Assembly (NCBI GenBank): GCA_900546385.1
Contig: URCT01000047.1
Coordinates: 1-17,757 of the forward strand
Length of the DNA stretch: 17,757 bases
Reading direction: 5' to 3'
From: an uncultured Eubacteriales bacterium
GTDB lineage: Bacteria; Bacillota; Clostridia; Oscillospirales; CAG-382
The notes beneath the pieces were generated by a model, which had not been told where the DNA came from, made no database searches, and was given only the letters and a program-made list of their open reading frames with translations. The position numbers and the translations under genes were made by a program. Shown one piece after another: positions 1-7,460 of the stretch. Position 1 is the first letter of the stretch. Every line of letters starts with the position of its first letter.

Positions 1-1
1 T

Positions 2-1327
2 TGGAACGTTTTGAATAAGGAACGCAAGGGCGAATACCTCGGCGAGACCGTTCAGGTCATTCCGCATATCACCAACGAAATCAAAGAGTTTATATATAAG
101 GTAGGCAAAAAAACCGACGCCGATGTCATCATCACCGAAATTGGCGGTACGGTCGGCGATATCGAAAGCCAGCCGTTTTTGGAAGCCATCCGTCAGATTT
201 CGCTGGAGCTTCCCGAAGAGGATTGCATTTTCTTGCACGTAACACTTGTTCCGTACCTCTCCGGCTCCAATGAGCATAAATCCAAGCCGACCCAGCATTC
301 GGTCAAGGAAATGCGCGAGATCGGCATCGTGCCGGACGTCATCATCGCACGCTGCGATGTGCCGCTTGAAGACAGCATTAAGAGCAAAATCGCGCTGTTC
401 TGCAACGTCCGCAAGGAGTGCGTGATCGAAAACCTCACGGTTTCCAACCTCTACGAAGCACCGCTCATGCTGGAAAAACAAAATTTCTCCAATATTGTCT
501 TAAATAAATTGAAGCTTGCCACGCCCGAACCCGATATGACCGAATGGAACGAAATGCTTGCGCGTATCGCTTCCCGTAAAGAAAAGGTGGTCATCGGCCT
601 TGTCGGAAAATACGTCAAGCTGCACGATGCATATCTGTCGGTGGCCGAATCACTCCGCCATGCCGGTTATGAAAACGGCTGCAAGGTGGATATCCGCTGG
701 ATCGATTCCGAGGAGCTGACCGATGAGAACGTCGCCGAGATTTTGGGCGAATGCGACGGCATCATCGTTCCGGGCGGCTTTGGCGGACGCGGCATCGAAG
801 GCATGGTTTCGGCGGCACGCTACGCAAGAGAAAACAATGTGCCGTATTTCGGTATCTGCCTCGGTATGCAGATCGCCGTAATCGAATATGCCCGTCATAT
901 TCTCGGCCTTAAAAATGCCAATAGCTCCGAATTCGATAAGGATTGTCCGTGCGTCATCGATCTTATGCCCGACCAGCACGGCAATATCCCGATGGGCGGC
1001 ACCATGCGTCTCGGCTCCTATCCCTGCCGCGTAAAAGAAGGAACGCTTCTCGAAAAATGCTATGGCGCCAATGAAGTGCAAGAGCGTCACCGCCATCGTT
1101 ACGAGTTCAACAACAACTACCGCCAGACGTTCGAGCAGAGCGGCATGGTCTTCGGCGGCCTTTCGCCGGACGGCCGACTGGTCGAGGAGGTCGAGCTTCC
1201 GCAGAACGATTTCTATCTCGGCGTGCAGTCGCATCCCGAATTCAAGAGCCGCCCGAATAAGGCGCATCCGATTTTCCGCGAATTCATCGCAGCGGCCAAA
1301 CGCCGTCATACCGCGGAAAAACAGTAA
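2..1327 (+). CDS. pyrG: CTP synthase, 5'-truncated by window edge
   Basis: CTP synthase makes CTP from UTP, ATP and glutamine in the cytoplasm, the last step of pyrimidine nucleotide synthesis. The reading frame is open from base 2 and already inside the synthetase domain; compared with the usual length of about 535-545 residues, roughly the first 100 are missing. The TTG at 11 is therefore an internal leucine, not a start. Numbering from that leucine, the motif VQVIPHITNEIK (15-26) and GGTVGDIESQPF (45-56) belong to the amidoligase domain. The C-terminal class I glutamine amidotransferase domain shows PGGFGGRG (254-261), nucleophile Cys283 in GICLGMQ, and the His408/Glu410 pair in SHPEF. The domain is intact and ends normally at TAA 1325-1327. 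A rho-independent terminator follows 30 bases downstream. Identification is very secure. Confidence 0.97.
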   Translation, partial: WNVLNKERKGEYLGETVQVIPHITNEIKEFIYKVGKKTDADVIITEIGGTVGDIESQPFLEAIRQISLELPEEDCIFLHVTLVPYLSGSNEHKSKPTQHSVKEMREIGIVPDVIIARCDVPLEDSIKSKIALFCNVRKECVIENLTVSNLYEAPLMLEKQNFSNIVLNKLKLATPEPDMTEWNEMLARIASRKEKVVIGLVGKYVKLHDAYLSVAESLRHAGYENGCKVDIRWIDSEELTDENVAEILGECDGIIVPGGFGGRGIEGMVSAARYARENNVPYFGICLGMQIAVIEYARHILGLKNANSSEFDKDCPCVIDLMPDQHGNIPMGGTMRLGSYPCRVKEGTLLEKCYGANEVQERHRHRYEFNNNYRQTFEQSGMVFGGLSPDGRLVEEVELPQNDFYLGVQSHPEFKSRPNKAHPIFREFIAAAKRRHTAEKQ

Positions 1328-1357
1328 ATCATACGTACATTCAAGTATTTTTCTTCC

Positions 1358-1399
1358 GAAAATCCGAATGCGGTTCGTGCCGTGTTCGGGTTTTCTTTT
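1358..1399 (+). terminator. Rho-independent terminator of pyrG
   Basis: A 16-base-pair stem (1358-1373 with 1380-1395, three G-U wobbles) closes a six-base loop TTCGTG and is followed by TTTT at 1396-1399. It lies 30 bases after the pyrG stop and separates pyrG from the surface-protein gene. Confidence 0.85.
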
Positions 1400-1439
1400 A
1401 TGCGGCAAAAACGTAGAAAAAAGCAATTTGTGGTAAAAA

Positions 1440-1466
1440 TGTCGAAATTTACATGGATTTCGACAA
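1440..1466. promoter_or_regulatory. Facing pair of Spo0A-type boxes (inverted repeat)
   Basis: TGTCGAAAT (1440-1448) and ATTTCGACA (1457-1465) form a perfect nine-base inverted repeat around an eight-base spacer. The right arm with base 1466 reads TTCGACAA, the complement of the full Spo0A box TTGTCGAA; the left arm matches the seven-base core TGTCGAA. Spo0A is the response regulator that controls sporulation and stationary-phase genes in Bacilli and Clostridia. The site lies about 100 bases before the surface-protein start and overlaps a weak candidate -35. The dyad is seen; binding by Spo0A is inferred, and another dimeric regulator is possible. Confidence 0.5.
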
Positions 1467-1477
1467 ACATTTATACA
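1448..1477 (+). promoter_or_regulatory. Weak candidate promoter of the surface-protein gene
   Basis: TTTACA (1448-1453) and TATACA (1472-1477) are 18 bases apart, a modest sigma-A match. The -35 falls inside the 0A-box dyad and the right-hand box sits in the spacer, which would suit control by a regulator bound there. An alternative is TTTATA (1470-1475) with TGCTAT (1493-1498). Neither is strong, as expected for a regulated promoter. Confidence 0.3.
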
Positions 1478-1506
1478 AAAGTCACAAACATATGCTATCC
1501 TTAATC

Positions 1507-1535
1507 TGTAATGTAAGCAATATTGCCGAATTACA
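1507..1535. repeat. Concentric dyad in the leader of the surface-protein gene
   Basis: The ten-base palindrome GCAATATTGC (1517-1526) is flanked by TGTAAT (1507-1512) and ATTACA (1530-1535), which also pair with each other around nearly the same centre. It ends 12 bases before the AAGGAG ribosome binding site. It could be an operator or a 5' leader stem-loop affecting translation or mRNA stability; the sequence alone does not decide. Confidence 0.4.
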
Positions 1536-1562
1536 AAATAACACTATAAGGAGAGCAGACAC

Positions 1563-4500
1563 ATGAAAAAAACAGCAACGCTTGCACTTGCTTTTTTGCT
1601 TTGCACCTTGTTCTGTCTCGGAGCAGCCGCTTTTGAGATGGAATCGGTCGAATCGGCAGCAGAAGCGATTGCAAAAGACCTTGAACCGTCGGCGGCTTTG
1701 TCGGGCGAGCTTGACATCACCGATCCGGCTGTTCTTAACCATGCGTCCTACGGAACGTTGATCTACTACAACGATTTTGACGGATACGAATTGAACCGTG
1801 CGGGCAACATCACGGGCGGCCAAACGTACATCGATTCATTTTTCGATGGCAATGCGGTCAGCCTGAACGGCGGCAATGCATCTTTGCAGATTTTGCCGGA
1901 CCCGAAGGACGAAACCAACCAAGCGTTGAAGATCACGGCGGCAGGAGGATATGCCCGCGCCGTGTTTAAGCCGCAGACGAAAGTAACAAAACTCGGCTAC
2001 TATACGTTTGTGATGGATTTCTACGTCCCGAGCGACAACTCCGGCGCAAAAATCCACAGCCTTGTGTATATAAACGGAGAAGATAACCACACGGTCAGAC
2101 CTTTCGGCGAGAATGTGCTTGACGGTTGGGCAACCGACCGCTCCTGCGGTTCGTTCTGCGTCGTTGAAGACGGCAAGCATGGCTCCGCTTCCAGTGGTAT
2201 GGGAAAGAGCTTCGACTGCAACTACCTCTGCGACAGACGTGATAAGATTGAAGCCGGCAAATACTTCTACATCGATAACCTGCGCCTGTATTACGCACCG
2301 GGCAGAACCGTTACCTATAATTACAATCTTCCCGAGGGCGTGAGCGATATCTATAATGTCCGCTCCTATAACAAGGGCTTCGTGAAGTATACGACGACCG
2401 AAGAATTTGTCAAGATCGGCGCAGCCGTTCCGGAAGTCTATGCACCCGGTTATACGTTCTTGGGTTGGACGGATGCGGATGGCAACTACGTGGATTATTA
2501 TACCGCAGACGCGGCAACTCTTACCGCACAGTGGACACCGTTAAAACCCGGTATTAATGCACTGACCGGTACGGTCGAAAAAGCAACCTTCGAAAAGGGC
2601 GACAGACAGTATCTCATTTTTGAAGAAAACGGCTTTGCCCGTAAAGCGACCGCAAATGACATTCTGTCGACCGTTTCGGGCAACGATTCGAGCCGTGTGC
2701 TCAAAGCTTCGGCAAGTGCCGTTCGCTATGTAATTTTCGATTTCCCGGTTCAAATGGAAAACGGACGAAAATATCATATCGCATGGGATTCCTATACGGA
2801 CGTTAATTTTGAAGGTATGCTTGGCTGGTTTTTGAACTATTACGGAAACAACAAACACATTACGCTTGCTATGAACTCGCAATATCAGGCCAACGCTGCC
2901 GGCAAGTGGTATACCCAAGTTCAAAACACAGGCGGAGCTGCGACCGCAAGTGCTGTCTATATGCAGTACAAATTCGCCGATGATAAAGCTGTCAGCGGAG
3001 CGATGAATATCTATTTCGACAATCTCGCTGTCTATCCGTACTACAAGATCACCTACCATTTTTCGAACGGCAGCACGGTTGTGGATCAGGTGCTTGTTCC
3101 GGGTAAAGCAGATCAAACCTATTCGCCGTCTTCGTCGGAATACGATGCATGGACGGGCGAAGGCAACAAAATCTGTATCGGCTGGGCAACTACTCAAAAC
3201 GCGACCGAGCCGGAAAAAACAATTGCCTTAGCCAACGAGGACGTGGAGTTGTATCCGGTTTGGCAGGATGTTCCCGAAACGCAGTTCCTCGGCCAGTATT
3301 ACCTCAGTGCCGTGGCATCCTCCGGCTATTACCACATTCCGGTCGCAAAGGCCTTTTCTTCCGTGACGGTTGATACCGGTATGTCGGAAGCAGACGTTAC
3401 CACCTATCACAACAGCACTCTGAAGGTGCAGCCGAAAGGCTATTCCGGCGACATTACCTTTAACTTTACGTTTGCCGACGGCTCGACGAGAACCGAAACG
3501 CTGCATTTGATCGGCGGCACCAAGTGGCGTCCGGGCTTGAACACCATGACCGGTACCACAAAGCCTCTTGCCATGGATGACATGACGGAAGCCGAAGTCG
3601 AATATGCGCTCTGGCTCAACGGCAACCGCTGGAAACTTGATGATAATCCCAAAACCGACGGCATCAATCCCAGTGCCAAAGCTGTTTACGCAACAGCCCA
3701 GTATGCTATTATTACCAACCGCCACAACTGGAACCCGACCATTGAAAAAGACCGTCCGCTTTCCTATGAATACGACATTCTTTCTTGGAGCGACGTTTAC
3801 ACCATGATCAACGGTTCGGGCGGCGGAGCAAAAGGCAATATTTATGCGGATTACTACGGCAAAAATGCCACAGACGCATGGCGTCACGAAAAAGCCTATA
3901 TCGATATGATTAACAAGACGCCGACCAGTAACGAAGGTCTTCCGGAGCCGAATGCCAAGGATGGCATTCTGTACATGGGTCACAGCGGCAAGACCGGCCA
4001 ATATGGCAAGCTCGGCAAGAACGGTGCGCTCGAAGAAGGCAAGAATGCCTACCTGTATTTGGATAACATCGCCTATATCCCGTATTATAAGATCACCTAT
4101 GTGTTAACGGATGGCAGCAAAGCCTATGACTATGCGCTCTATGCAGAGGACGGCACAACGCTGTTAACGGCCTATACACCGAAAGCTTCGCTTCTCGGCT
4201 CGAAACGCTATAAGCTTTCCGAAGACGGCGAAGTCTTCTCGGCCGATACAGACATTCCGTTAAACTATGCCGATATCACACTGTATGCCGTGACCGACGG
4301 CTACGAGACCGTGACCGAAAACGAGTTCTCGTTCCGTGAGCCGACCGCAGGCAGTGCCGGTATCCGCTTCAAGGCGATTGTCAGCGCGGCTACACGCTTT
4401 GATGCCGATGAATACGGCTTCCTCGTTGCAAGAACCGATAAGCTCGGCGAGAACACGCTTGCTTTCAATTCGGATGCGGCAAAGACCACCTATACCGGCA

Positions 4501-4802
4501 CTAACAACAAGAATTTCTCGGGTACGACCGATGACGGCGTCAAATACAGCGGCGCAGTCAACTACCGCCCGGGTAAAGAAAACAAGGTCGATATCATCTA
4601 TAATACCGATCCCGATACCGGTGCCTATCGCTTCGGATGCGTTCTTGTCAACCTCGATAAGGGCTATACGGAAAACGGCGTGAGGTATGAAAACCGCTAC
4701 GATGTTGCCTTTACGGTTCGTCCGTATGTCATCATTGCCGGTAAATGCTATTACGGCGAAAGCGTATCCAAGACCTACAACCAGATCGCCGAGAATGCTT
4801 AA
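1563..4802 (+). CDS. Secreted modular surface protein with InlB-type repeats
   Basis: The 1079-residue product begins with a signal peptide (MKK, hydrophobic 5-22, likely cleavage after AAA at 21-23). Three repeated units follow, each a jelly-roll-like, possibly carbohydrate-binding domain ending in a 'Y[IFL]DN[LI]' strand (about 66-246, 330-492, 658-840) and then a beta-grasp segment beginning YKITY or TVTYNY. The first (249-326, with GYTFLGWTDADG and LTAQW) and second (494-568) resemble Listeria-Bacteroides InlB B-repeats; the third (842-911) is diverged. Residues 574-655 look like an extra beta-sandwich, and about 920-1079 form a C-terminal domain (GIRFKA, EYGFLVA, VRPYV, YGESVS) that I associate with Clostridia secreted proteins. 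No LPXTG anchor, S-layer motif or enzyme active site is visible. AAGGAG at 1548-1553 supports ATG 1563. Likely role is surface binding to glycans or host/plant material; ligand unknown. Confidence 0.88.
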   Translation: MKKTATLALAFLLCTLFCLGAAAFEMESVESAAEAIAKDLEPSAALSGELDITDPAVLNHASYGTLIYYNDFDGYELNRAGNITGGQTYIDSFFDGNAVSLNGGNASLQILPDPKDETNQALKITAAGGYARAVFKPQTKVTKLGYYTFVMDFYVPSDNSGAKIHSLVYINGEDNHTVRPFGENVLDGWATDRSCGSFCVVEDGKHGSASSGMGKSFDCNYLCDRRDKIEAGKYFYIDNLRLYYAPGRTVTYNYNLPEGVSDIYNVRSYNKGFVKYTTTEEFVKIGAAVPEVYAPGYTFLGWTDADGNYVDYYTADAATLTAQWTPLKPGINALTGTVEKATFEKGDRQYLIFEENGFARKATANDILSTVSGNDSSRVLKASASAVRYVIFDFPVQMENGRKYHIAWDSYTDVNFEGMLGWFLNYYGNNKHITLAMNSQYQANAAGKWYTQVQNTGGAATASAVYMQYKFADDKAVSGAMNIYFDNLAVYPYYKITYHFSNGSTVVDQVLVPGKADQTYSPSSSEYDAWTGEGNKICIGWATTQNATEPEKTIALANEDVELYPVWQDVPETQFLGQYYLSAVASSGYYHIPVAKAFSSVTVDTGMSEADVTTYHNSTLKVQPKGYSGDITFNFTFADGSTRTETLHLIGGTKWRPGLNTMTGTTKPLAMDDMTEAEVEYALWLNGNRWKLDDNPKTDGINPSAKAVYATAQYAIITNRHNWNPTIEKDRPLSYEYDILSWSDVYTMINGSGGGAKGNIYADYYGKNATDAWRHEKAYIDMINKTPTSNEGLPEPNAKDGILYMGHSGKTGQYGKLGKNGALEEGKNAYLYLDNIAYIPYYKITYVLTDGSKAYDYALYAEDGTTLLTAYTPKASLLGSKRYKLSEDGEVFSADTDIPLNYADITLYAVTDGYETVTENEFSFREPTAGSAGIRFKAIVSAATRFDADEYGFLVARTDKLGENTLAFNSDAAKTTYTGTNNKNFSGTTDDGVKYSGAVNYRPGKENKVDIIYNTDPDTGAYRFGCVLVNLDKGYTENGVRYENRYDVAFTVRPYVIIAGKCYYGESVSKTYNQIAENA

Positions 4803-4815
4803 AGGAGTGATACTG

Positions 4816-4947
4816 TTGAAAAAAACGATGTATGCGGAACCGAAATTTGAAATAAAACCGCTTCTTTGCGAGGATTTCCTCTTGTTTTCGGAAAGCGAAG
4901 TCGATTCGGACGAATTCTTTGATAAAGAAGAAGGAGAAGGCGAATAA
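4816..4947 (+). CDS. Small acidic peptide, TTG start
   Basis: A 43-residue open frame starts at TTG 4816, eight bases after AGGAG (4803-4807), itself directly after the stop of the surface-protein gene. The ATG at 4828 is 20 bases from that site and so less likely. The peptide begins MKKTMYAEPKFEIKPLL, has one cysteine (residue 18), no hydrophobic membrane segment, and a strongly acidic tail rich in Asp and Glu from about residue 26. The N-terminal pattern K-x(1,3)-Y-x-x-P resembles short uncharacterised peptides common in gut Clostridia, and loosely the leaders of lasso-type RiPP precursors, but no maturation enzyme lies nearby. The 13-base gap and common terminator imply co-translation with the surface protein. 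Function unknown. Confidence 0.65.
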   Translation: MKKTMYAEPKFEIKPLLCEDFLLFSESEVDSDEFFDKEEGEGE

Positions 4948-4960
4948 CGGTTCGCTGTGC

Positions 4961-4996
4961 AAAAAAGGAGTGCGGTAAATGCCGCGCTCCTTTTTT
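4961..4996. terminator. Bidirectional rho-independent terminator
   Basis: A 15-base-pair stem (4961-4975 with 4982-4996, one G-U pair) closes the loop TAAATG. The stem begins with AAAAAA and ends with TTTTTT, so it serves the rightward surface-protein/peptide unit and the leftward transporter gene ending at 5038. Confidence 0.92.
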
Positions 4997-5037
4997 CTAT
5001 ATGTTTGCTGCTTCCATATGCCGCATATTGAAAATGC

Positions 5038-5979
5038 TTATTGCTTTGGCGTTTCCGCAAACCGCTGTACCCCCCAAATGCCGACCAAAATCACAAGGCA
5101 CGCGATGACATTGGTAACAGAAAAGCTGTGCGGATCAACACAAAAACCGGCCGTCGTCGAAACCACCGTAATGACGCTCGAAAAGACCGTCGAGCGCGTG
5201 AGCGGCAGATAGGTGTTGGAATAGTTGACCATGAGATAGGCGAAAATGCTGGATAAACCGCCAAGATATAAAATGGAAATCACATATTCCGGAATTACAA
5301 GCGGCTTCACAATGAGAAGCGGTTGAAAGCGCGTGGCAACAAGCGCATAAACTGTAAAGAAAATCGCCGCATCGATGAACATGAAATACGTGCGTTCAAA
5401 CGGCGTGAAATCTTTCGCAAGGTCGCGGCTTAGAATGTTGAACGCAACTGCCGAAACCACGGCAACCGTCAAGAAAATCAAGCCGGAAAGATACGTTTTT
5501 CCGCCGCCGTCGCTGCTGCCGACCGTCACCACCACAACGCCGCCGACCGATAATACGCAGAACAGCACCTGCAGGAATTTCGGCGGCTCATGCAGCACGA
5601 GTGCCGAAAAAAGCTGGCACAACACCGGTACAAGCGCGATCATGACCGAGGAAACCACGATGCCGGTTTGCTTTAAGCCGAAGCTCTCGCCGATAAAATA
5701 GACCACCGGCTGGAAAATGCCGAGCAAAATCAGCTTGAAAACCGGTTTTCCGCGGAAGCTTAGTTTGATTTTCAAAACCGGCAGTAAAGCCGTCATCAAT
5801 AAAAATGCGAAAATAAAGCGTGCCGATAATACGACCGGCACATCCGCACCGCTCATCGCGCCGGTACTTTTCAAGAGACGTTCGGCTGTGGAAAAGGCGC
5901 GTGTGGAGAATAAGAAGCTTAGGCCGAAAATAAAATTTCCGGAAAATCCGGCAAGCATTCCTTTTTGTGTGTTTGTCAA
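5038..5979 (-). CDS. DMT superfamily transporter, EamA family
   Basis: The 313-residue protein is almost entirely hydrophobic, with about ten predicted membrane helices arranged as two related halves, as in EamA (drug/metabolite transporter) permeases that usually export amino acids, nucleosides or other small metabolites. Typical signatures include the N-terminal GFSGNFIFGLSFLFSTRAF stretch and, in the second half, a conserved small-residue helix ending LGGLSSIFAYLMVNYSNTYL. A longer open frame runs upstream to 6183, but it crosses the promoter. TTG 5979 is preferred because GGAGG (5987-5991) lies seven bases before it and alignment of the family begins here. The gene is transcribed alone and is divergent from apgM. 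Substrate cannot be told from sequence. Confidence 0.88.
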   Translation of the reverse strand: MTNTQKGMLAGFSGNFIFGLSFLFSTRAFSTAERLLKSTGAMSGADVPVVLSARFIFAFLLMTALLPVLKIKLSFRGKPVFKLILLGIFQPVVYFIGESFGLKQTGIVVSSVMIALVPVLCQLFSALVLHEPPKFLQVLFCVLSVGGVVVVTVGSSDGGGKTYLSGLIFLTVAVVSAVAFNILSRDLAKDFTPFERTYFMFIDAAIFFTVYALVATRFQPLLIVKPLVIPEYVISILYLGGLSSIFAYLMVNYSNTYLPLTRSTVFSSVITVVSTTAGFCVDPHSFSVTNVIACLVILVGIWGVQRFAETPKQ

Positions 5980-6021
5980 ATTGTTTCCTCCGTTTTGCGG
6001 CCGGTTGCCGTAACGAATCTT

Positions 6022-6050
6022 ATCATAGCACAAGTCCTTGCGAAATGCAA
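6022..6050 (-). promoter_or_regulatory. Promoter of the EamA transporter gene
   Basis: On the minus strand TTGCAT (6050-6045) and TATGAT (6027-6022) are 17 bases apart. The predicted RNA start near 6015 gives a leader of about 36 bases before the TTG start. Confidence 0.75.
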
Positions 6051-6100
6051 GAGAAACGAAAGCCTGCTGTCGAAAATTGTCATTATTAACAAAATATCCC

Positions 6101-6129
6101 TTGCTTTTTGTGCAAAAAGAACGTATCAT
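6101..6129 (+). promoter_or_regulatory. Promoter of apgM
   Basis: TTGCTT (6101-6106) and TATCAT (6124-6129) are 17 bases apart, placing the RNA start near 6136 and the start codon at 6170. A lone TGTCGAA at 6068-6074, upstream of the -35, could be a chance match to a Spo0A box. Confidence 0.7.
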
Positions 6130-6169
6130 GTCTATATACATTCTAACAACAGAAAGGACGTTTCGTCTT

Positions 6170-7396
6170 ATGAAATATGTCATTGTGATCGGTGACGGTA
6201 TGGCGGATTACAAAATCGAGTCTCTCGGCGGCAAAACACCGCTTCAGGTCGCGGAAAAGCCGCGTATGGACTATATGGCGCGCCACGGAATCATCGGTTT
6301 TGTCCACAATGTGCCGAAGGATATGATTCCCGAAAGCGATACGGCAAATCTTGCCGTGATGGGCTATGACCCGAAGGTGTATTCCAAAGGCCGCTCACCG
6401 CTCGAAGCGGTCAGCATGGGCATCGATATGAAGCCGGACGAAACGGCGTTCCGCATTAACACCGTCGCGCTTACCGAAGAAGCGGATTGCTATGAAAACG
6501 AGCGCATTCTCGACCATGGCGCGGATGAGATTCCGACCGAGGAATCCACAAAGCTTATCGAAACGCTGCAAAAGGAGCTTGGCGACGAGATCCATACCTA
6601 TTATCCCGGCGTCAGCTATCGGCACTGCTTAATTTGGAAAGACGCACCGGCACTTTGCGAATTCACCCGTCCGCACGATATTCTTGGACAACGCATCGGC
6701 GATTATCTGCCGCAGGGCGAAATCGGAAAGCCTTACCGCGAAATCATGGAAAAGAGCTTTGAGATATTAAAAAATCACCCGGTCAACCTCGACCGCAAAA
6801 AGCGCGGCCTGCTTCCGGCAAATTCGCTTTGGATTTGGGGACCCGGCAAAAAGCCGCAGCTCACGTCGTTTGAAGAACGCTATGGCAAAAAAGCCGCCGT
6901 CATTTCTGCGGTTGACCTTATCAAAGGCATCGGCCTCTGCGCCGGTATGGAGGTCATCGAGGTGGAAGGTGCTACCGGCAACATCCACACCAATTTCGAG
7001 GGCAAGGCCAAAGCCGCCATCGACGCTTTGGTGCGCGGCAACGACCTGGTCTACGTCCACGTCGAAGCACCGGATGAATGCGGACACCGTGCGGAAACCG
7101 AAAATAAAGTCAAATCCATCGAATATCTCGATTCGAGAATCATCGCACCCATCGAGGACGCTTTGAAAGCATCCGGTGAAGCTTATCGCTTTCTCATTCT
7201 GCCGGATCACCCGACACCCATTGCCATGCGCACGCATTCGATCGATGCCGTGCCGTATATTCTGTATACAAGCAACGCCGAGGTGGCTTCCGACGCAAAA
7301 GCTTACGACGAATTCTTCGGCGTAGAGGATGTTTCGTATCTCGATACCGTCAATTACGCCAAGGGCGAACGCATGATGGATGTGTTTTTGAAATAA
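6170..7396 (+). CDS. apgM: ApgM-type cofactor-independent phosphoglycerate mutase
   Basis: The 408-residue protein belongs to the alkaline-phosphatase-like metalloenzyme superfamily. It opens with YVIVIGDGMAD (metal-binding Asp9), carries the phosphorylated-serine motif SDTANLAVMGYDP (Ser56), and near the C-terminus shows VEAPDECGHR and LPDHPTP, the second metal-ligand set. ApgM enzymes interconvert 3- and 2-phosphoglycerate in glycolysis. Bacterial members of this length have also been proposed to act as an alternative homoserine kinase in threonine synthesis, and no threonine gene lies here to decide. The ATG at 6170 is chosen because AGAAAGGA (6151-6158) precedes it and the family starts with MKYVIVIGDG; the open frame extends to 6038 but crosses the promoter. 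It ends before a strong terminator. Confidence 0.9.
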   Translation: MKYVIVIGDGMADYKIESLGGKTPLQVAEKPRMDYMARHGIIGFVHNVPKDMIPESDTANLAVMGYDPKVYSKGRSPLEAVSMGIDMKPDETAFRINTVALTEEADCYENERILDHGADEIPTEESTKLIETLQKELGDEIHTYYPGVSYRHCLIWKDAPALCEFTRPHDILGQRIGDYLPQGEIGKPYREIMEKSFEILKNHPVNLDRKKRGLLPANSLWIWGPGKKPQLTSFEERYGKKAAVISAVDLIKGIGLCAGMEVIEVEGATGNIHTNFEGKAKAAIDALVRGNDLVYVHVEAPDECGHRAETENKVKSIEYLDSRIIAPIEDALKASGEAYRFLILPDHPTPIAMRTHSIDAVPYILYTSNAEVASDAKAYDEFFGVEDVSYLDTVNYAKGERMMDVFLK

Positions 7397-7413
7397 ACGC
7401 CGACCGGCAATCA

Positions 7414-7442
7414 AAAAGGACAGCTTTTGCGGCTGTCCTTTT
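7414..7442. terminator. Bidirectional terminator between apgM and GH130
   Basis: An 11-base-pair perfect stem (7414-7424 with 7432-7442) closes the loop TTTTGCG. AAAA on the left and TTTT on the right allow it to end transcription from both convergent genes. Confidence 0.88.
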
Positions 7443-7460
7443 GTATTTCTGCTGTTTCGC

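Noticed and set aside
650..1426. Leftward 258-codon open frame antisense to pyrG
   Set aside because: It mirrors pyrG codons and runs into the pyrG terminator; no promoter or ribosome site.
3228..5060. Leftward open frames of 257 and 266 codons over the surface-protein gene
   Set aside because: The surface protein has a signal peptide, repeats and ribosome site; the antisense frames have no recognisable domain and one crosses the strong terminator at 4961-4996.
6068..6074. Single TGTCGAA upstream of apgM as a Spo0A site
   Set aside because: An isolated seven-base match is expected several times by chance in this length; no partner box.
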